This document shows positions 6,978 through 18,000 of a stretch of 64,000 bases of DNA, one piece after another. Location of the stretch: positions 744,001 through 808,000 of the forward strand of contig NZ_JACJPL010000026.1 of assembly GCF_014696065.1 (NCBI RefSeq), read 5' to 3'. The stretch comes from Leptolyngbya sp. FACHB-261 (GTDB lineage: Bacteria > Cyanobacteriota > Cyanobacteriia > FACHB-261). The position numbers were made by a program, and so were the translations under genes. The notes under the pieces were generated by a model. The model was not told the origin of the DNA and searched no databases. It saw only the letters and a program-made list of their open reading frames with translations. How positions within the stretch are numbered: the first letter of the stretch is position 1; every line of letters begins with the position of its first letter.

Positions 6978-8939
6978 ATGAACTCCATCGCTTGGCAACA
7001 GCAGGCCACTGAATACCTTTACGAGGGTAAGTACCAGCAAGCTGCCACGCTTTATGAGCAATGCATTGAAGTTGAGCCGGACCAGGTATCTAACTACTGG
7101 CATCTGGGCTTGATGTTGCTACTTCAAGGGCAGGAGGAGGAAGCACAATCTGTGTGGTTTTCAGTATTGCTGGAGGCTGAGCCGGAACAGGTTGAGGTTT
7201 GGTCAACGGAGCTGCTTCAGATTCTGACAGTTGAGGCCGAACGACAGGAGAGCATTGCTGAACCTGAGATTGCTTGGCTGGTTCGTCAGCACATGCAGCA
7301 ACTCGCGCCAGAAGACAGCAACAATCTTTTGCACCTGGTTTTGCTGGCAATCCAGATGGAGACATTGCTTCTAGATGATGCAAGTATTTTGGTGGATACG
7401 AGTCAATCTATTCAATCTGCCCAAGCCAATGGAATTGACCGAAACTTGCTACTTCAAGTCCTAGAACAACTTCTTGATTTCAATTCCTACCATCCTGCTG
7501 TTTTCGAATTTATCGATTCCTGTTTTGCTTATTCTGAGTTGGCAGTTGGGGTTCAAAATACGCTACCTATCAAGACTTATGTTTCCCAGCGATACTACAA
7601 CCTAGGATTAGCCCTGCAAAACCAGCAAAAGCTTGATGAAGCGATTGACCTCTACGAAAGAGCTCTTCAGCTTGATCCCAACAGTGCAGAAACCTATAAC
7701 AATCTAGGTATGATCCTACAGAAACGGGGTCAGTTAGATGAGGCCATTCATCTTTATCAAAAAGGCTTGCAAATAGAGCCTATCTTTACGGGGCTTTATA
7801 ACAATTTGGGTATTGCGCTCCAGGAGCAAGGAAAGCTTGACGAAGCAATGGCTTACTATGAAAAAGTTTTGCAATTTGACTCTAACGATACAAAGACCTA
7901 CCTGAACATTGGCCGGTTACGGAAAGACCAAAAGAGGATTGAAGAAGCTATTAGTAGTTATCAATCTGCCCTTCGGGCTGATTACGAATGCGCTGAGGCC
8001 CATTCCTATCTAGGCATGATGCAACTGTTAATAGGCAACTTTGATCAGGGATGGTCAGAGTATGAATGGCGATGGAAGGATCCCCAATTTTCAACTCCAG
8101 TTCCAAGGTTTGAACAGCCTCTTTGGGATGGGTCTTCGCTCGAAGGCAAAAAAATTCTGTTATTGGCGGAGCAAGGGCTTGGAGATGCCATTCAATTTAT
8201 TCGCTACGCCCCAATGGTTAAGAACTATGGAGGAACAGTCGTTCTTGAGTGCCATCCCCCGCTTGGCAGACTAATGCGCTCTAGTAATGGAGTTGATGAG
8301 GTTTATATTCACTACGAGCCGCTACCAAAATTTGATGTTTATGTGCCGCTGTTGAGTCTACCAAGGATTTTCGGCACGCAACTTGATTCTGTGCCTAATA
8401 CCGTTCCCTATCTCCAACCACCTAACCAGCCGAATTTTGAGGTAAACGTACTGGACGACGCCTCTTCTAACTTGAAGGTGGGCCTAGTGTGGGCCAGTTC
8501 GCCCATACCAGATCCTAAACGGTCTTGTGCGCTGGCGGAGTTTGAGACTTTACTTCAAAGTCCCGGAACAAGCTTTTTTTCTCTTCAGAAGGGGCCTGAA
8601 GTTGAACAAATTAAACCTTTTCAGGAACAGAATTTAATTGTAGATCTGGGCTCGGACTTTCAAGATCTAGCTGATACTGCTTTCGCGATATCCCATTTGG
8701 ATCTGGTTATCTCCGTAGACACCTCTGTTGCTCATTTGGCTGGAGCAATGGGTAAGCCAACCTGGATCTTGTTACCCTTTGTTCCGGACTGGCGCTGGCT
8801 GCTGGAAGGAAATACCAGCCCCTGGTACCCCACCGTGCAACTATTTCGGCAGGCTCAGCCTAACGATTGGCAAAACACGTTAAGGCAAGTGAGTGTAGCC
8901 CTGGCTCACTTCGTTGCTGAGTCTACTAATCTTTCATGA
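6978..8939 (+). CDS. TPR protein with C-terminal GT9/heptosyltransferase-like glycosyltransferase domain
   Basis: 653 residues from ATG 6978. N-terminal region (1-90) is a divergent TPR-like module containing YEQCI and a YWHLGLMLLLQGQEEEA helix pair. Typical TPRs follow at about 205-350 (repeated NLG...G.LDEAI...Y...L). The C-terminal half begins with GWSEYEWRW and continues as a GT-B-like domain with LLLAEQGLGDAIQFIRY, VGLVWASS and ISVDTSVAHLAGAMGKPTW, the latter typical of the donor-binding end of GT9 enzymes. Such TPR-GT9 proteins are common in cyanobacteria; acceptor unknown. The gene converges on and overlaps the next minus-strand gene by 34 bp. Its N-terminal module is clearly related to that of the protein at 18264. 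Confidence 0.85.
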   Translation: MNSIAWQQQATEYLYEGKYQQAATLYEQCIEVEPDQVSNYWHLGLMLLLQGQEEEAQSVWFSVLLEAEPEQVEVWSTELLQILTVEAERQESIAEPEIAWLVRQHMQQLAPEDSNNLLHLVLLAIQMETLLLDDASILVDTSQSIQSAQANGIDRNLLLQVLEQLLDFNSYHPAVFEFIDSCFAYSELAVGVQNTLPIKTYVSQRYYNLGLALQNQQKLDEAIDLYERALQLDPNSAETYNNLGMILQKRGQLDEAIHLYQKGLQIEPIFTGLYNNLGIALQEQGKLDEAMAYYEKVLQFDSNDTKTYLNIGRLRKDQKRIEEAISSYQSALRADYECAEAHSYLGMMQLLIGNFDQGWSEYEWRWKDPQFSTPVPRFEQPLWDGSSLEGKKILLLAEQGLGDAIQFIRYAPMVKNYGGTVVLECHPPLGRLMRSSNGVDEVYIHYEPLPKFDVYVPLLSLPRIFGTQLDSVPNTVPYLQPPNQPNFEVNVLDDASSNLKVGLVWASSPIPDPKRSCALAEFETLLQSPGTSFFSLQKGPEVEQIKPFQEQNLIVDLGSDFQDLADTAFAISHLDLVISVDTSVAHLAGAMGKPTWILLPFVPDWRWLLEGNTSPWYPTVQLFRQAQPNDWQNTLRQVSVALAHFVAESTNLS

Positions 8940-11911
8940 ACAACCTTTTGGTAGAATGCCTCCAACGCTTCTATACAGGTTTTATCTTCATACAAGTTGC
9001 CTAAACGGCTTTGCATCCGTTGTACTACCTCGTGGCGCCAAGTTGGCTCTGTTCCCAAACGCACAGCGATCTCAATATACTCCGACTCGTTCTGGGCGAT
9101 TGTCTCAGTCACCCCCAAGGCCCGCAGGATCCCATAAGTATGCCGGCCCCGCATAAATTCACTAGGACAGGTCACGACAGGGAGGCCGCAAGGAATTGCT
9201 TCCAGGGTGGTGTTACCACCAGACCAACCGAAGGTGTCTAGAAAAACATCGCTCACTAAATTTAGTTCTAGATAGCTGCGCTGGTCTTGCTGGGGCAGAA
9301 CTACACAATATTCTGCACTGTCAAGCCCAGCCGTAGCAAAAGCACGTTTGAGGCGCTGTTTAAACTGCTCTGTTATTCGTACTTTAGGATTGGATAGAAA
9401 GGCAAATTGAGCTTGAGGCAAGCGACGGGCAATCTCAGTAAAAACAAAGTCATATTGAGGTAAATATTTGAAGAGAGATTGACAGGAAAGATAGACAATG
9501 GCGTCGCTACGCAATTTAAAATCAGCACGAGTTTTAGTTAACTCAAGCACGTTTGGTTTTCTGTAGCTAATTCCAATATTACGTAGTCCGACCAATTTCT
9601 CTGAGTAGTGTTCTTGGGCATTCTCAGGCTCCATTAAATCACTAGACAGAAAGTAATCGATCGCTGATGAGCCCGAGGTAATTGGATGCCCCCAAGTCGT
9701 ACATTGTATAGGTGCAAGACGTAAACTTGCCAACTGGGTAGCTGGTGGAAACATGCCAATATCTAGAGAGACTAGAATGTGCAGTTGGTCAGCTAAGATC
9801 TGTTCACAGACAGCCTCTAAATTCTCAGGGATATGGCGGTAGAAATCGCTGTGCAGGCGGAACTGCTGAGTCATCTCGTCTACTTTAGAGCCGAGGTAAT
9901 AACAATAAATCTCGAAATCTTGCTTGGTATGCTCAACCAGCCAACCTAGCATTAGCTTAGCAACTGTGTGCCTGCGGAAATGGCTTGAGACATAGCCAAT
10001 CCGGATTTTTTCTCCCGGCTTTACAACTGGCATGGCTCGTGGTTTAACCCAGTCAGGGTAGCTAGCAGCCATGATTCGCTGCACGAATTGTGCATATTGA
10101 ATTTGCAGCTCTAGGTCGTTATAACCTTGATATTGAAGATAAAAGTTAACGTGTTGATTAACCCCCGCCAGTGCATTCTGTCGTTCTTCAGGTGTTTGTA
10201 AAGAAACTTGTTCAACTAAAGTTTCTAAGCCTTGAACAAACTGTTGACGGTAAGCCTGGATCTCCTCTTGAGAATCGTAGAGAATCGGTAGTGTTAGCTT
10301 TTCTCGAATTTGTAAAACAATATTGTTTGGAAATAGGCGAAGGCCGTTTTCTGCCGCAGCGATAACCTCCTGAGCCCGTCCAAAAACCCCTAATACCCAG
10401 GTGAGCTGAGTATGAAATTCAGCATCATTCGGGTAGAGATTCATAGCCTCTTGAACTGCTTGCAGAGCTTCTTCCTCACGATTAAGTTCCGTTAGGCAGG
10501 TGATCAAAGCACCATAGAAGTTTTCATCGCCGCTCTCTAGTTCTAAGTATTTTCGATATTGCTCAAGAGCTTTCTCATAATCGCCGCAACGATAGAAAGA
10601 GTAACCGAAATTTAGGTAGGCTCGGGCGTAATCTTGCTTGGCCTCATAAGCTAGACCAAGGTTGTACAACACAATAGGAGTTCGGGGTTTAAGCTTTAAT
10701 GTTTGCCAATAAATTGCAATAGCACCCTCTAGATCCCCTCGCCTCATTAGAGTGTTGCCTAGATTGAGATAGCTGCCAAAGTGACTGGGATTGGCCTCGA
10801 TTGCTCGCCTACAAACTGCCTCGGCTTGTTCCAGGCTACCCAACTGAGTCAAAAGATTGCCTAGGTTATTATAGGCATCAATGTAGTTAGGATCGAGAAG
10901 AATTGCTTGCTCGTAAGCTGAAGCAGCTTGAGCTGGCTCATTGATTTTTTCTAGAACTAAACCAAAATTATAGTGAAGAACAGCTCTTGATGAGTCTAGC
11001 GAGCGAGACTTGACTAGTGCTTTTAAGGCATCTCCATATTGCTCCTTCATGTAGTAGAGCATGCCTAAATTCATCCAGGTTAGGGGATCATTTGTTCGAC
11101 GGAGTAGAACTTGTCTGTATCGCTGTTCTGCCTCTGTAAGACGTCCTTGATGATGGAGTGCTAGGGCTGCTACCTGTAAAGTTTCCAGACTGTTTTTCTC
11201 TTGTTCTGCCCGCAACTCACGCAGGCTCCGAATTACAGAGGGTTTATGCATCGCCTGTAACTCGTTCCAACCATAATGATAGGTACTATTAGCGTCCCAA
11301 GCCAACAACTGGATTCCCAATGCAGGCAAGTTAGCAATGGGACGGCACTGAGGCTGAGTGGCGAGAAAATCAGAGCAGGCTTGCTGTACTGTCTCGTCAT
11401 AACTCCCTGCTACCACCAGCACTGCTCTCGCTGCCAAGTGCGGCCTCACTAGGAGCAACCCCAGCAATTGTGACCGGTAGTCCCGCTCTCCCCGGTACAC
11501 ATACAACCCAATCTTGTCCTCGACTTCCGTCTCGCCCAACTCAGCAAAGAAGGCCTCACACTCCTGAGCGCACACCACCACTTGCTCAGACAGACCAAAG
11601 GTATGCAGGTTCTCCTCTAGTTGGGCCAGCCTCTCTGCATCTAAGCTCTGCTCCACCGCATAAGCAAAACGTTCAGGCTGACCGAGTAAAGCGCCTATGA
11701 GCGTCTCTCCCTGCCCGCAGCCGACCTCACAGTACACCTCACCTTCCTCCAGGCACTGCACCGCCTGATTGAGCAGGTGCAGGACAGCAGGGGTGCCTGG
11801 AGCATTCAGTTGGTCCAGCAGGGCTTGAAACTGCTCAGCTTGGGCCTTGGGAGCAGCATCGTCCCAGTCCTCATACTCAAGCAGTGACTCTCGCAATCTC
11901 TCGTACTCCAT
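8906..11911 (-). CDS. Methyltransferase-like/TPR/SPINDLY-type O-GlcNAc transferase-like protein (copy A)
   Basis: About 1001 residues from ATG 11911 (MEYERLR start, as in copy B; a longer in-frame start at 11932 is less likely). Order: class I methyltransferase-like domain (about 50-190; EVYCEVGCGQGETL), several TPRs (about 240-540; LHYNFGLVLEK, AYNNLGNLL), and a C-terminal GT41 domain (about 625-985) with RIGYVSSHFRRH, ...TTWGHPITSGSS, CQSLFKYLPQYD (family nucleotide-binding Lys) and WSGGNTTLEAIPCGLPVV. GT41 enzymes move GlcNAc or another sugar to Ser/Thr of proteins. Last of three tandem paralogues, read 18030 to 8906. In the methyltransferase-like domain the usual YDG.H motif is YRGERDY, so methyl transfer is doubtful. 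Confidence 0.88.
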   Translation of the reverse strand: MEYERLRESLLEYEDWDDAAPKAQAEQFQALLDQLNAPGTPAVLHLLNQAVQCLEEGEVYCEVGCGQGETLIGALLGQPERFAYAVEQSLDAERLAQLEENLHTFGLSEQVVVCAQECEAFFAELGETEVEDKIGLYVYRGERDYRSQLLGLLLVRPHLAARAVLVVAGSYDETVQQACSDFLATQPQCRPIANLPALGIQLLAWDANSTYHYGWNELQAMHKPSVIRSLRELRAEQEKNSLETLQVAALALHHQGRLTEAEQRYRQVLLRRTNDPLTWMNLGMLYYMKEQYGDALKALVKSRSLDSSRAVLHYNFGLVLEKINEPAQAASAYEQAILLDPNYIDAYNNLGNLLTQLGSLEQAEAVCRRAIEANPSHFGSYLNLGNTLMRRGDLEGAIAIYWQTLKLKPRTPIVLYNLGLAYEAKQDYARAYLNFGYSFYRCGDYEKALEQYRKYLELESGDENFYGALITCLTELNREEEALQAVQEAMNLYPNDAEFHTQLTWVLGVFGRAQEVIAAAENGLRLFPNNIVLQIREKLTLPILYDSQEEIQAYRQQFVQGLETLVEQVSLQTPEERQNALAGVNQHVNFYLQYQGYNDLELQIQYAQFVQRIMAASYPDWVKPRAMPVVKPGEKIRIGYVSSHFRRHTVAKLMLGWLVEHTKQDFEIYCYYLGSKVDEMTQQFRLHSDFYRHIPENLEAVCEQILADQLHILVSLDIGMFPPATQLASLRLAPIQCTTWGHPITSGSSAIDYFLSSDLMEPENAQEHYSEKLVGLRNIGISYRKPNVLELTKTRADFKLRSDAIVYLSCQSLFKYLPQYDFVFTEIARRLPQAQFAFLSNPKVRITEQFKQRLKRAFATAGLDSAEYCVVLPQQDQRSYLELNLVSDVFLDTFGWSGGNTTLEAIPCGLPVVTCPSEFMRGRHTYGILRALGVTETIAQNESEYIEIAVRLGTEPTWRHEVVQRMQSRLGNLYEDKTCIEALEAFYQKVVHERLVDSATK

Positions 11912-11917
11912 CCCTAG
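11349..11917 (-). repeat. Near-identical repeat, copy A (5' end of the gene)
   Basis: This ~570-base block encoding the first ~188 residues is nearly identical at nucleotide level to 14417-14997. By eye there are about a dozen substitutions and one 12-base indel (extra NDLG in copy B). Similarity falls off sharply downstream, where the two genes share only protein-level resemblance. Confidence 0.85.
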
Positions 11918-11967
11918 CCCCCAATTCCTCAACCCAGTTTAATGAACGTCAGCTAATCAATGGTGAA

Positions 11968-14900
11968 TCAGCTTGAAGAATGCATTTGACTCACAACGGT
12001 TTGATAAAAATTTTCAAGTTCTAAGAGACAGGTTCTGTCATCGTATAGTCTATCGTGGTGTTCTGAAATTCGCTGTGAAATTGCTTGTCGCCAGTCCCGA
12101 TTCTGCCCGAGTCTCACAGCAATTTCAATATATTCAGTTTCGGTCTGAGCAATAGTTTCAGTCACACCTAACGTTTTTAGAATGGCATAGGAATGGCGAC
12201 CGCGCATGAATTGTCCAGGGTAGGTTACTACAGGCAAATTACAAGCAATTGCTTCTAGAGTTGTGTTGCCGCCTGACCAAGCTAAAGTATCTAGATAGAT
12301 ATCAGAGATCTGATGCAAGTTCAGGTAGTCATGCTGTTTCTGGCGTGGCAGGACAATGCAGTAATCTTCGCTATCTAAGTCAATGGCAGCAAAAGCTCTA
12401 CGCAGACGTTCCCGAAAGCGATCAATCGCACCGACGTTAGGAGGAGATAAGAATACAAACTGAGCCTGAGGAACGCGTTGGGCAATCTCAGGAAAGATGA
12501 AGTCATACTGAGGCAAATACTTAAACAGAGATTGGCAAGACAAGTAAACAACAGCATTGTCTCGCAGGCCAAATTCCGAGCGACTCTTGGTTGAGTCAGG
12601 CATGACCGGTTTAGCATAGGCAACACTAATATTAGGCAGCCGAATCAACTTTTCTGAGTAGTGCTCTTGAGCGTTCTCAGGTTCCATCAAGTCGCTAGAT
12701 AGAAAATAATCCAGAGTAGGTAAGCCAGAAGTAATTGGGTGGCCCCAAGTGACGCATTGAATTGGAGCCAGTCTTAGCCCTGCTAGCTGGGTCATGAGGG
12801 GTGACATGCCAAGATCTGTAAAAACTAGAATATGAGGCTGATCAACCAGAATTTGCTGACAGATTGCCTCTAAATCATGGGGAATATGATGAAAAACTTC
12901 GCTGTAAAGTTGAAATTGTTGAGTCACCTGATCAACATTGCTGCCAACGTGATAGCAATGTATCTCAAAAGCCTGTTTATTGCTGTTTTTCAGCCAGCCC
13001 AATATTAGGGCCGCAACTGCATGGTTAGAGAAGAAGGCGGAAACATAGCCAATGCGAATTTTGCCTAAAGCTGTAAGAGGAGACATGGCCAGCGGTTTCA
13101 CCCATTGAGGGTAGTTCGCAGCCATAATTTGATGAACAAATTGTCCATACTGAGTTTGCAATACTAAGTCATTACAGCCTTGGTATTGCAGATAGAAGTT
13201 AGTATGGGAACCAATACTAGCCAAAGCATTGCTTTGAGTCTCAGCAGCGGTTAGGTCAAGCTGACTTACTAGCTCCTGCAAACCCTGTGTAAACCTCTGG
13301 CGGTAGAAGTTGATCTCCTCAGGGGTTTCGTAAAGCACAGGCAGCATTAGTTTCTGCTGAAGCTTGAAAAATAAATCCCTGGGAAATACGAGGGCTGCTT
13401 CAGTAGCAGCAGCAATAGCCTCTTGAGTTCGGCCAGACCGATGCAGAACTGAAATCAGTGAGCGTCGCAGACCATTTTCAGCAGGATGAAGACGAATACC
13501 CTCATGAAGAATATTTAAGGCTTCTTCTTCTCGATCTAGTTGCAAGAAGCAGTCACCTAGGGCAGAATATAGACTCGCTGTACCTACTGTAATGCTAAGA
13601 AGTTTCTGATATTGAGCAATCGCCTGATTGTAATCTCTCTCGCTGTAAAAAGCCCAACCAGAGTAGAGATGGGCTTGAGCTAGGTCTTGTTTAGCCTTGA
13701 AAGCCAAACTCAAATTATGCAACACTTCCGAGCTGTTGGGCGAAATGTTTAAAGCTTTTCTATAATTTTCAATTGCTGAATTAGTATCGCCTTTGTTTAA
13801 TAAAACATTGCCCAAGTTGAGATAGCTGCCGAAGTGATCTGGTTTGACAGCAATTGCTTGATTGTATACAAGCTCAGCCTGTTGGCTCTGCCCCACCTGC
13901 AATAGAAGATTACCTAAATTGTTGTAAGCCTCAATCTTTTGAGGATCGAGATTAATAGCTGTTTGATAAGCTGTGATGGCTTGAGAAAATTGGTCCAGCT
14001 TCTCCAAAACTAAGCCGAAACTGTAGTGGAGTACAGCTTGGGAGCTATCCAATTCCAGGGATTTCAATAAGGCATTGAGAGCTTCTGGGTATCGCTCAGC
14101 CATGTAGTAGAGCATGCCTAGATTTTGCCAGATTTCTGCATCTTCGCCTTTGCGCAAGAGCACTTGCTGATACTGTTGCTCCGCTTCTATAAACCGTCTC
14201 TGGTGATGCAGTGCTACTGCTGACTTGCGCAGCTCATCCAATAATTTCTTCTCTTGCTGAGCTTGAAGATTGTGGATCGCCTGAATCACTACTGGTCGGT
14301 GATGTTGTTGTGCCTGAGCTTGAATATCGCTACTATTTTTGGGCTCCCTATTTACATCCCAAACTAGCAATTGAAGACCGTGAGAGGTAGGAGGTAAGTT
14401 ATCTAGAAGATAACAGTGAGGCTGGGTGGCGAGAAAATCAGAGCAGGCTTGCTGTACTGTCTCGTCATAACTCCCTGCTACTACCAGCACTGCTCTCGCT
14501 GCCAAGTGCGGCCTCACCAGGAGCAACCCCAGCAACTGTGACCGGTAGTCCCGCTCTCCCCGGTACACATACAACCCAATCTTGTCCTCGACTTCCGTCT
14601 CGCCCAACTCAGCAAAGAAGGCCTCACACTCCTGAGCGCACACCACCACTTGCTCAGACAGACCAAAGGTATGCAGGTTCTCCTCTAGTTGGGCCAGCCT
14701 CTCTGCATCCAAGCTCTGCTCCACCGCATAAGCAAAACGTTCAGGCTGACCGAGTAAAGCGCCCATGAGCGTCTCTCCCTGCCCGCAGCCGACCTCACAG
14801 TACACCTCACCTTCCTCCAGGCACTGCACCGCCTGATTGAGCAGGTGCAGGACAGCGGGGGAGCCTAGATCATTCCCTGGAGCATTCAGTTGGTCCAGCA

Positions 14901-14991
14901 GGGCTTGAAACTGCTCAGCTTGGGCCTTGGAAGCAGCATCGTCCCAGTCCTCATACTCAAGCAGTGACTCTCGCAACCTCTCGTACTCCAT
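11968..14991 (-). CDS. Methyltransferase-like/TPR/SPINDLY-type O-GlcNAc transferase-like protein (copy B)
   Basis: 1007 residues, same architecture as copy A: methyltransferase-like domain (about 50-195), TPRs (about 250-550), GT41 domain (about 640-1000) with KIRIGYVSAFFSNH, CVTWGHPITSGL, CQSLFKYLPQYDF and WSGGNTTLEAIACNLPVV. Start ATG 14991 lies 9 bases after the stop of copy C, so the two are translationally close and probably co-transcribed. A 56-base gap separates it from copy A. The motif YRGERDY replaces YDGAHDY, as in copy A. Predicted cytosolic: no signal peptide. Substrate unknown; pilin, S-layer or other surface proteins are candidates by context only. Confidence 0.88.
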   Translation of the reverse strand: MEYERLRESLLEYEDWDDAASKAQAEQFQALLDQLNAPGNDLGSPAVLHLLNQAVQCLEEGEVYCEVGCGQGETLMGALLGQPERFAYAVEQSLDAERLAQLEENLHTFGLSEQVVVCAQECEAFFAELGETEVEDKIGLYVYRGERDYRSQLLGLLLVRPHLAARAVLVVAGSYDETVQQACSDFLATQPHCYLLDNLPPTSHGLQLLVWDVNREPKNSSDIQAQAQQHHRPVVIQAIHNLQAQQEKKLLDELRKSAVALHHQRRFIEAEQQYQQVLLRKGEDAEIWQNLGMLYYMAERYPEALNALLKSLELDSSQAVLHYSFGLVLEKLDQFSQAITAYQTAINLDPQKIEAYNNLGNLLLQVGQSQQAELVYNQAIAVKPDHFGSYLNLGNVLLNKGDTNSAIENYRKALNISPNSSEVLHNLSLAFKAKQDLAQAHLYSGWAFYSERDYNQAIAQYQKLLSITVGTASLYSALGDCFLQLDREEEALNILHEGIRLHPAENGLRRSLISVLHRSGRTQEAIAAATEAALVFPRDLFFKLQQKLMLPVLYETPEEINFYRQRFTQGLQELVSQLDLTAAETQSNALASIGSHTNFYLQYQGCNDLVLQTQYGQFVHQIMAANYPQWVKPLAMSPLTALGKIRIGYVSAFFSNHAVAALILGWLKNSNKQAFEIHCYHVGSNVDQVTQQFQLYSEVFHHIPHDLEAICQQILVDQPHILVFTDLGMSPLMTQLAGLRLAPIQCVTWGHPITSGLPTLDYFLSSDLMEPENAQEHYSEKLIRLPNISVAYAKPVMPDSTKSRSEFGLRDNAVVYLSCQSLFKYLPQYDFIFPEIAQRVPQAQFVFLSPPNVGAIDRFRERLRRAFAAIDLDSEDYCIVLPRQKQHDYLNLHQISDIYLDTLAWSGGNTTLEAIACNLPVVTYPGQFMRGRHSYAILKTLGVTETIAQTETEYIEIAVRLGQNRDWRQAISQRISEHHDRLYDDRTCLLELENFYQTVVSQMHSSS

Positions 14992-14997
14992 CCCTAA
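14417..14997 (-). repeat. Near-identical repeat, copy B (5' end of the gene)
   Basis: Partner of 11349-11917. Identity includes the few bases before the start codon (CCATCCCTA on the plus strand), then ends, so the exchanged tract covers the 5' coding segment and its start. Confidence 0.85.
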
Positions 14998-15000
14998 ACC

Positions 15001-18000
15001 TCACAATGCCTGCTCTACCCTGCGCTCAGTACTGACTTGGCGAACAACAGCTCGGTAAAAATCTTCCAGAGCAGCAACACAAACTTTATCTTCATACAGC
15101 CTGTCATGAGAATTGTTGATGCGTTGCCTAAGCTCACAGCGCCATTTTTCTTCCAGCGCCAATTTGACTGCAATTTCGATGTATTCTGATTCGTCTTTGG
15201 CAACAGTCTCAGTTATTCCCAACATCTTCAGAACGGCGAAGGAGTGACGACCTCGCATAAATTGACCAGGGCAAGTCACAATGGGCAAGCCACAGGCAAC
15301 CGCTTCCATTGCCGTATTAAAACCAGACCAGCTGAAGGTATCCAGGAAAATATCAGCGACTAAATTGAGTCTCAAGAAATCATGCCAATCATTCTGTTGG
15401 GGTAGAATGACGCAGTAGTCTTCACTCTTAAGGCTAATGTTGGCAAAGGCTCGCTGAAGTCGTCGCTGAAACTGCTGAGTCACACGAGCTTTTGGAGAAC
15501 CCAAAAATGCAAATTGGGCTTGGGGAACGCGGCGAGCGATCTCAGCAAAGACAAAATCATATTGTGGCAAATATTTAAAAAGAGATTGACAGGATAGATA
15601 TAGAACTGTGTCATCACGTAAACCGAAATCCGATCGTTTTTTAGTTTGTCTCGGTAGAGATGGTTTAGGGTAGGCAACACTAACGTTGGGCAGGGTGATT
15701 AATCGCTCTGAGTAATGGTCTTGAGCATTATCAGGCTCCATCAAATCACTGGACAGGAAGTAATCAACGGCTGATGAACCAGACGTAATTGGATGCCCCC
15801 AAGTCGTACATTGGATGGGAGCTAGTCTCAAGGCTGACATTTGCACCATTTGCGGAGACATGCCAATGTCAGCAAACACGAGAATATCTAGTTGATCTGC
15901 AACAATCTGTTCACAGGCGGACTTCAGGTCATCTGGAATGTGCTGAAAATGGTCACTGTGAAGGCGGAACTGCTGGGTCATTGCGTCTGCCTTACGACCC
16001 ACATGATAAGTGAAAACCTCAAAGTCTTGCTTATTGGCATGGCTCAGCCAACCGATTGTAGTTCTTGCAACTGAATGTTGCGAGAAAAAGGGTGAAATGT
16101 AGCCAATCCGAATCCTGCCGTGCTTCAAAGAAGGCAGAGTTCGTGATTGAGCCCAATCGGGATACTGGGCCATCATCACTTGCTGAACAAAATTCCCGTA
16201 CAAGCGCTGCAACTCTAAGTCATCACAGCCTTGATATTGCAGATAGAAGTTATGATGGCTACCTAAAAATTCGAGCGCATTCTCCCTGTCTTCAGAGTTA
16301 TCTAAGGTTGTTTCGCTCAATCTCTTTAAGCCTTCAGTGAAGCGTTGACGATACACCAAAACTTCTCCTGGCGTATCATTTAGAACTGGAAGGATAAGCT
16401 GTTGTTGCAATTCCAGAAATTGGTCTTTTGGCAAAAGCCTTGAGGCATCGACTGCCGCTTCGATAGCTTCTTGAGTGCGGCCAGCTTCCTGCAAAGTCAC
16501 CAATAGATTGGTGTGCAGAGAGCGCTCTTTTGGGTAGAGGCGAATACCCTCTCTTAAAATATCTAGTGCTTCTTCTTCCCGACCCAAACCTACCAAACAA
16601 GCACACAAGGCTATGTAAAGTTTGGCATCCTTTTCGCCCAGTTCTAGCAGTTTTTGATATTGACAGATTGCCTCTACATAGTTGCCTTGGCAGAAGAAAT
16701 TGTATGCGGAATGTCGGCAAGCCTGGACAGGATTCTCTTTCGCTGCGAACGCGACTTGCAGGTTGTGCCGAGCATCTTCTTTCTGCGGTTCAAGCTCTAG
16801 GGCTTTTTCATAGGTAGCAATGGCAGCATCATAATTCCCTCGGCTCAGCAGCAAGTTGCCCAGATTCAAGTGGCTGCCATAATGCTCTGGATTGGCTAGA
16901 ACAGCTTGCTGGTAAACAATCTCCGCCTGCTCTGCTCTACCAACTTTGAGGAACAAATTACCTAAGTTGTTGTAAGCGTCAACTAGCCTAGGCGCGAGAC
17001 CAATGGCCTGCCGATAGGCCTCAGTGGCCTGCAAAAATTCTCCTAGCTTTTCTAAGACTAAGCCAAAATTGTAGTGCAATAAAGCGTTCTTTGGTTCTAG
17101 CGATAAAGACTTGAATAAAGAAGTAAGAGCCTCTTGATAGCGCTCAGTTGTATAGTAAAGACTACCTAAATTCAACCAGGCGTCGGCGTGATTATTGCAA
17201 CGGCTTAGGATTTGCCTGTAAGTCTGTTCAGCTTCTACCCAATGGCTCTGCTCATGCAGCTTGATCGCCATCCTATGAAGATCATCAATTGTTTGTTGTT
17301 CCTGCTCAGCTCGTAAATCTATCAGTGAGCGAATCAGCGCTGGCCTGTGATTTTTCTGGAGCTCTAGCCACTTGTAGTGATGCTTTTGGTCTTTATCCCA
17401 ACTCAGGACTAGGAAATTATTCCACCCTGACAATTCTGGCAAAATTTTGCAATGAGAATGAGCTGCAACAAAATCCCAGCCCACCTGTTGTACTGATTCC
17501 CAATGACCACCACCTAAAGCAATCAGACTTTGATCCGCCAGAAAAGGCTCAACCAAAAGTAGACCTAGGAGTTGAGAGCGATAGTCGTGAGCACCATCAT
17601 AGAAATACACGCCAATTTTCTCTTCCAGACTGATGCTGTGCAAGTCGGCAAAAAACTCCTCAAAGTCCTGTTGGCACAACAAAACTTGAGCTTCTAGATC
17701 AAAGGTAGCAAGGTTGTCAGTCAGCTTATCCAGGTTCTCATCAAGAGCATCAAATTGAGAGAAATTGTCTACTGCGTAACCCATGCAATTGGGATGATTG
17801 AGTAAGGCACCAATGAGAGAGGCTCCCTGCAAGCAACCAATCTCACAGTAGATTTCGCCAGGTTCCAGACAACCTACCGCTGAGTTCAGCAACTGTAGAG
17901 CATTGACACTAGTCGTGCCTGAAACCTGAGTTAGTAGTTGCTGAAAGACCTCAGATTTGGGATGAATGGACGTTTGTTTCCAGTTGTTGTATAAACCCGG

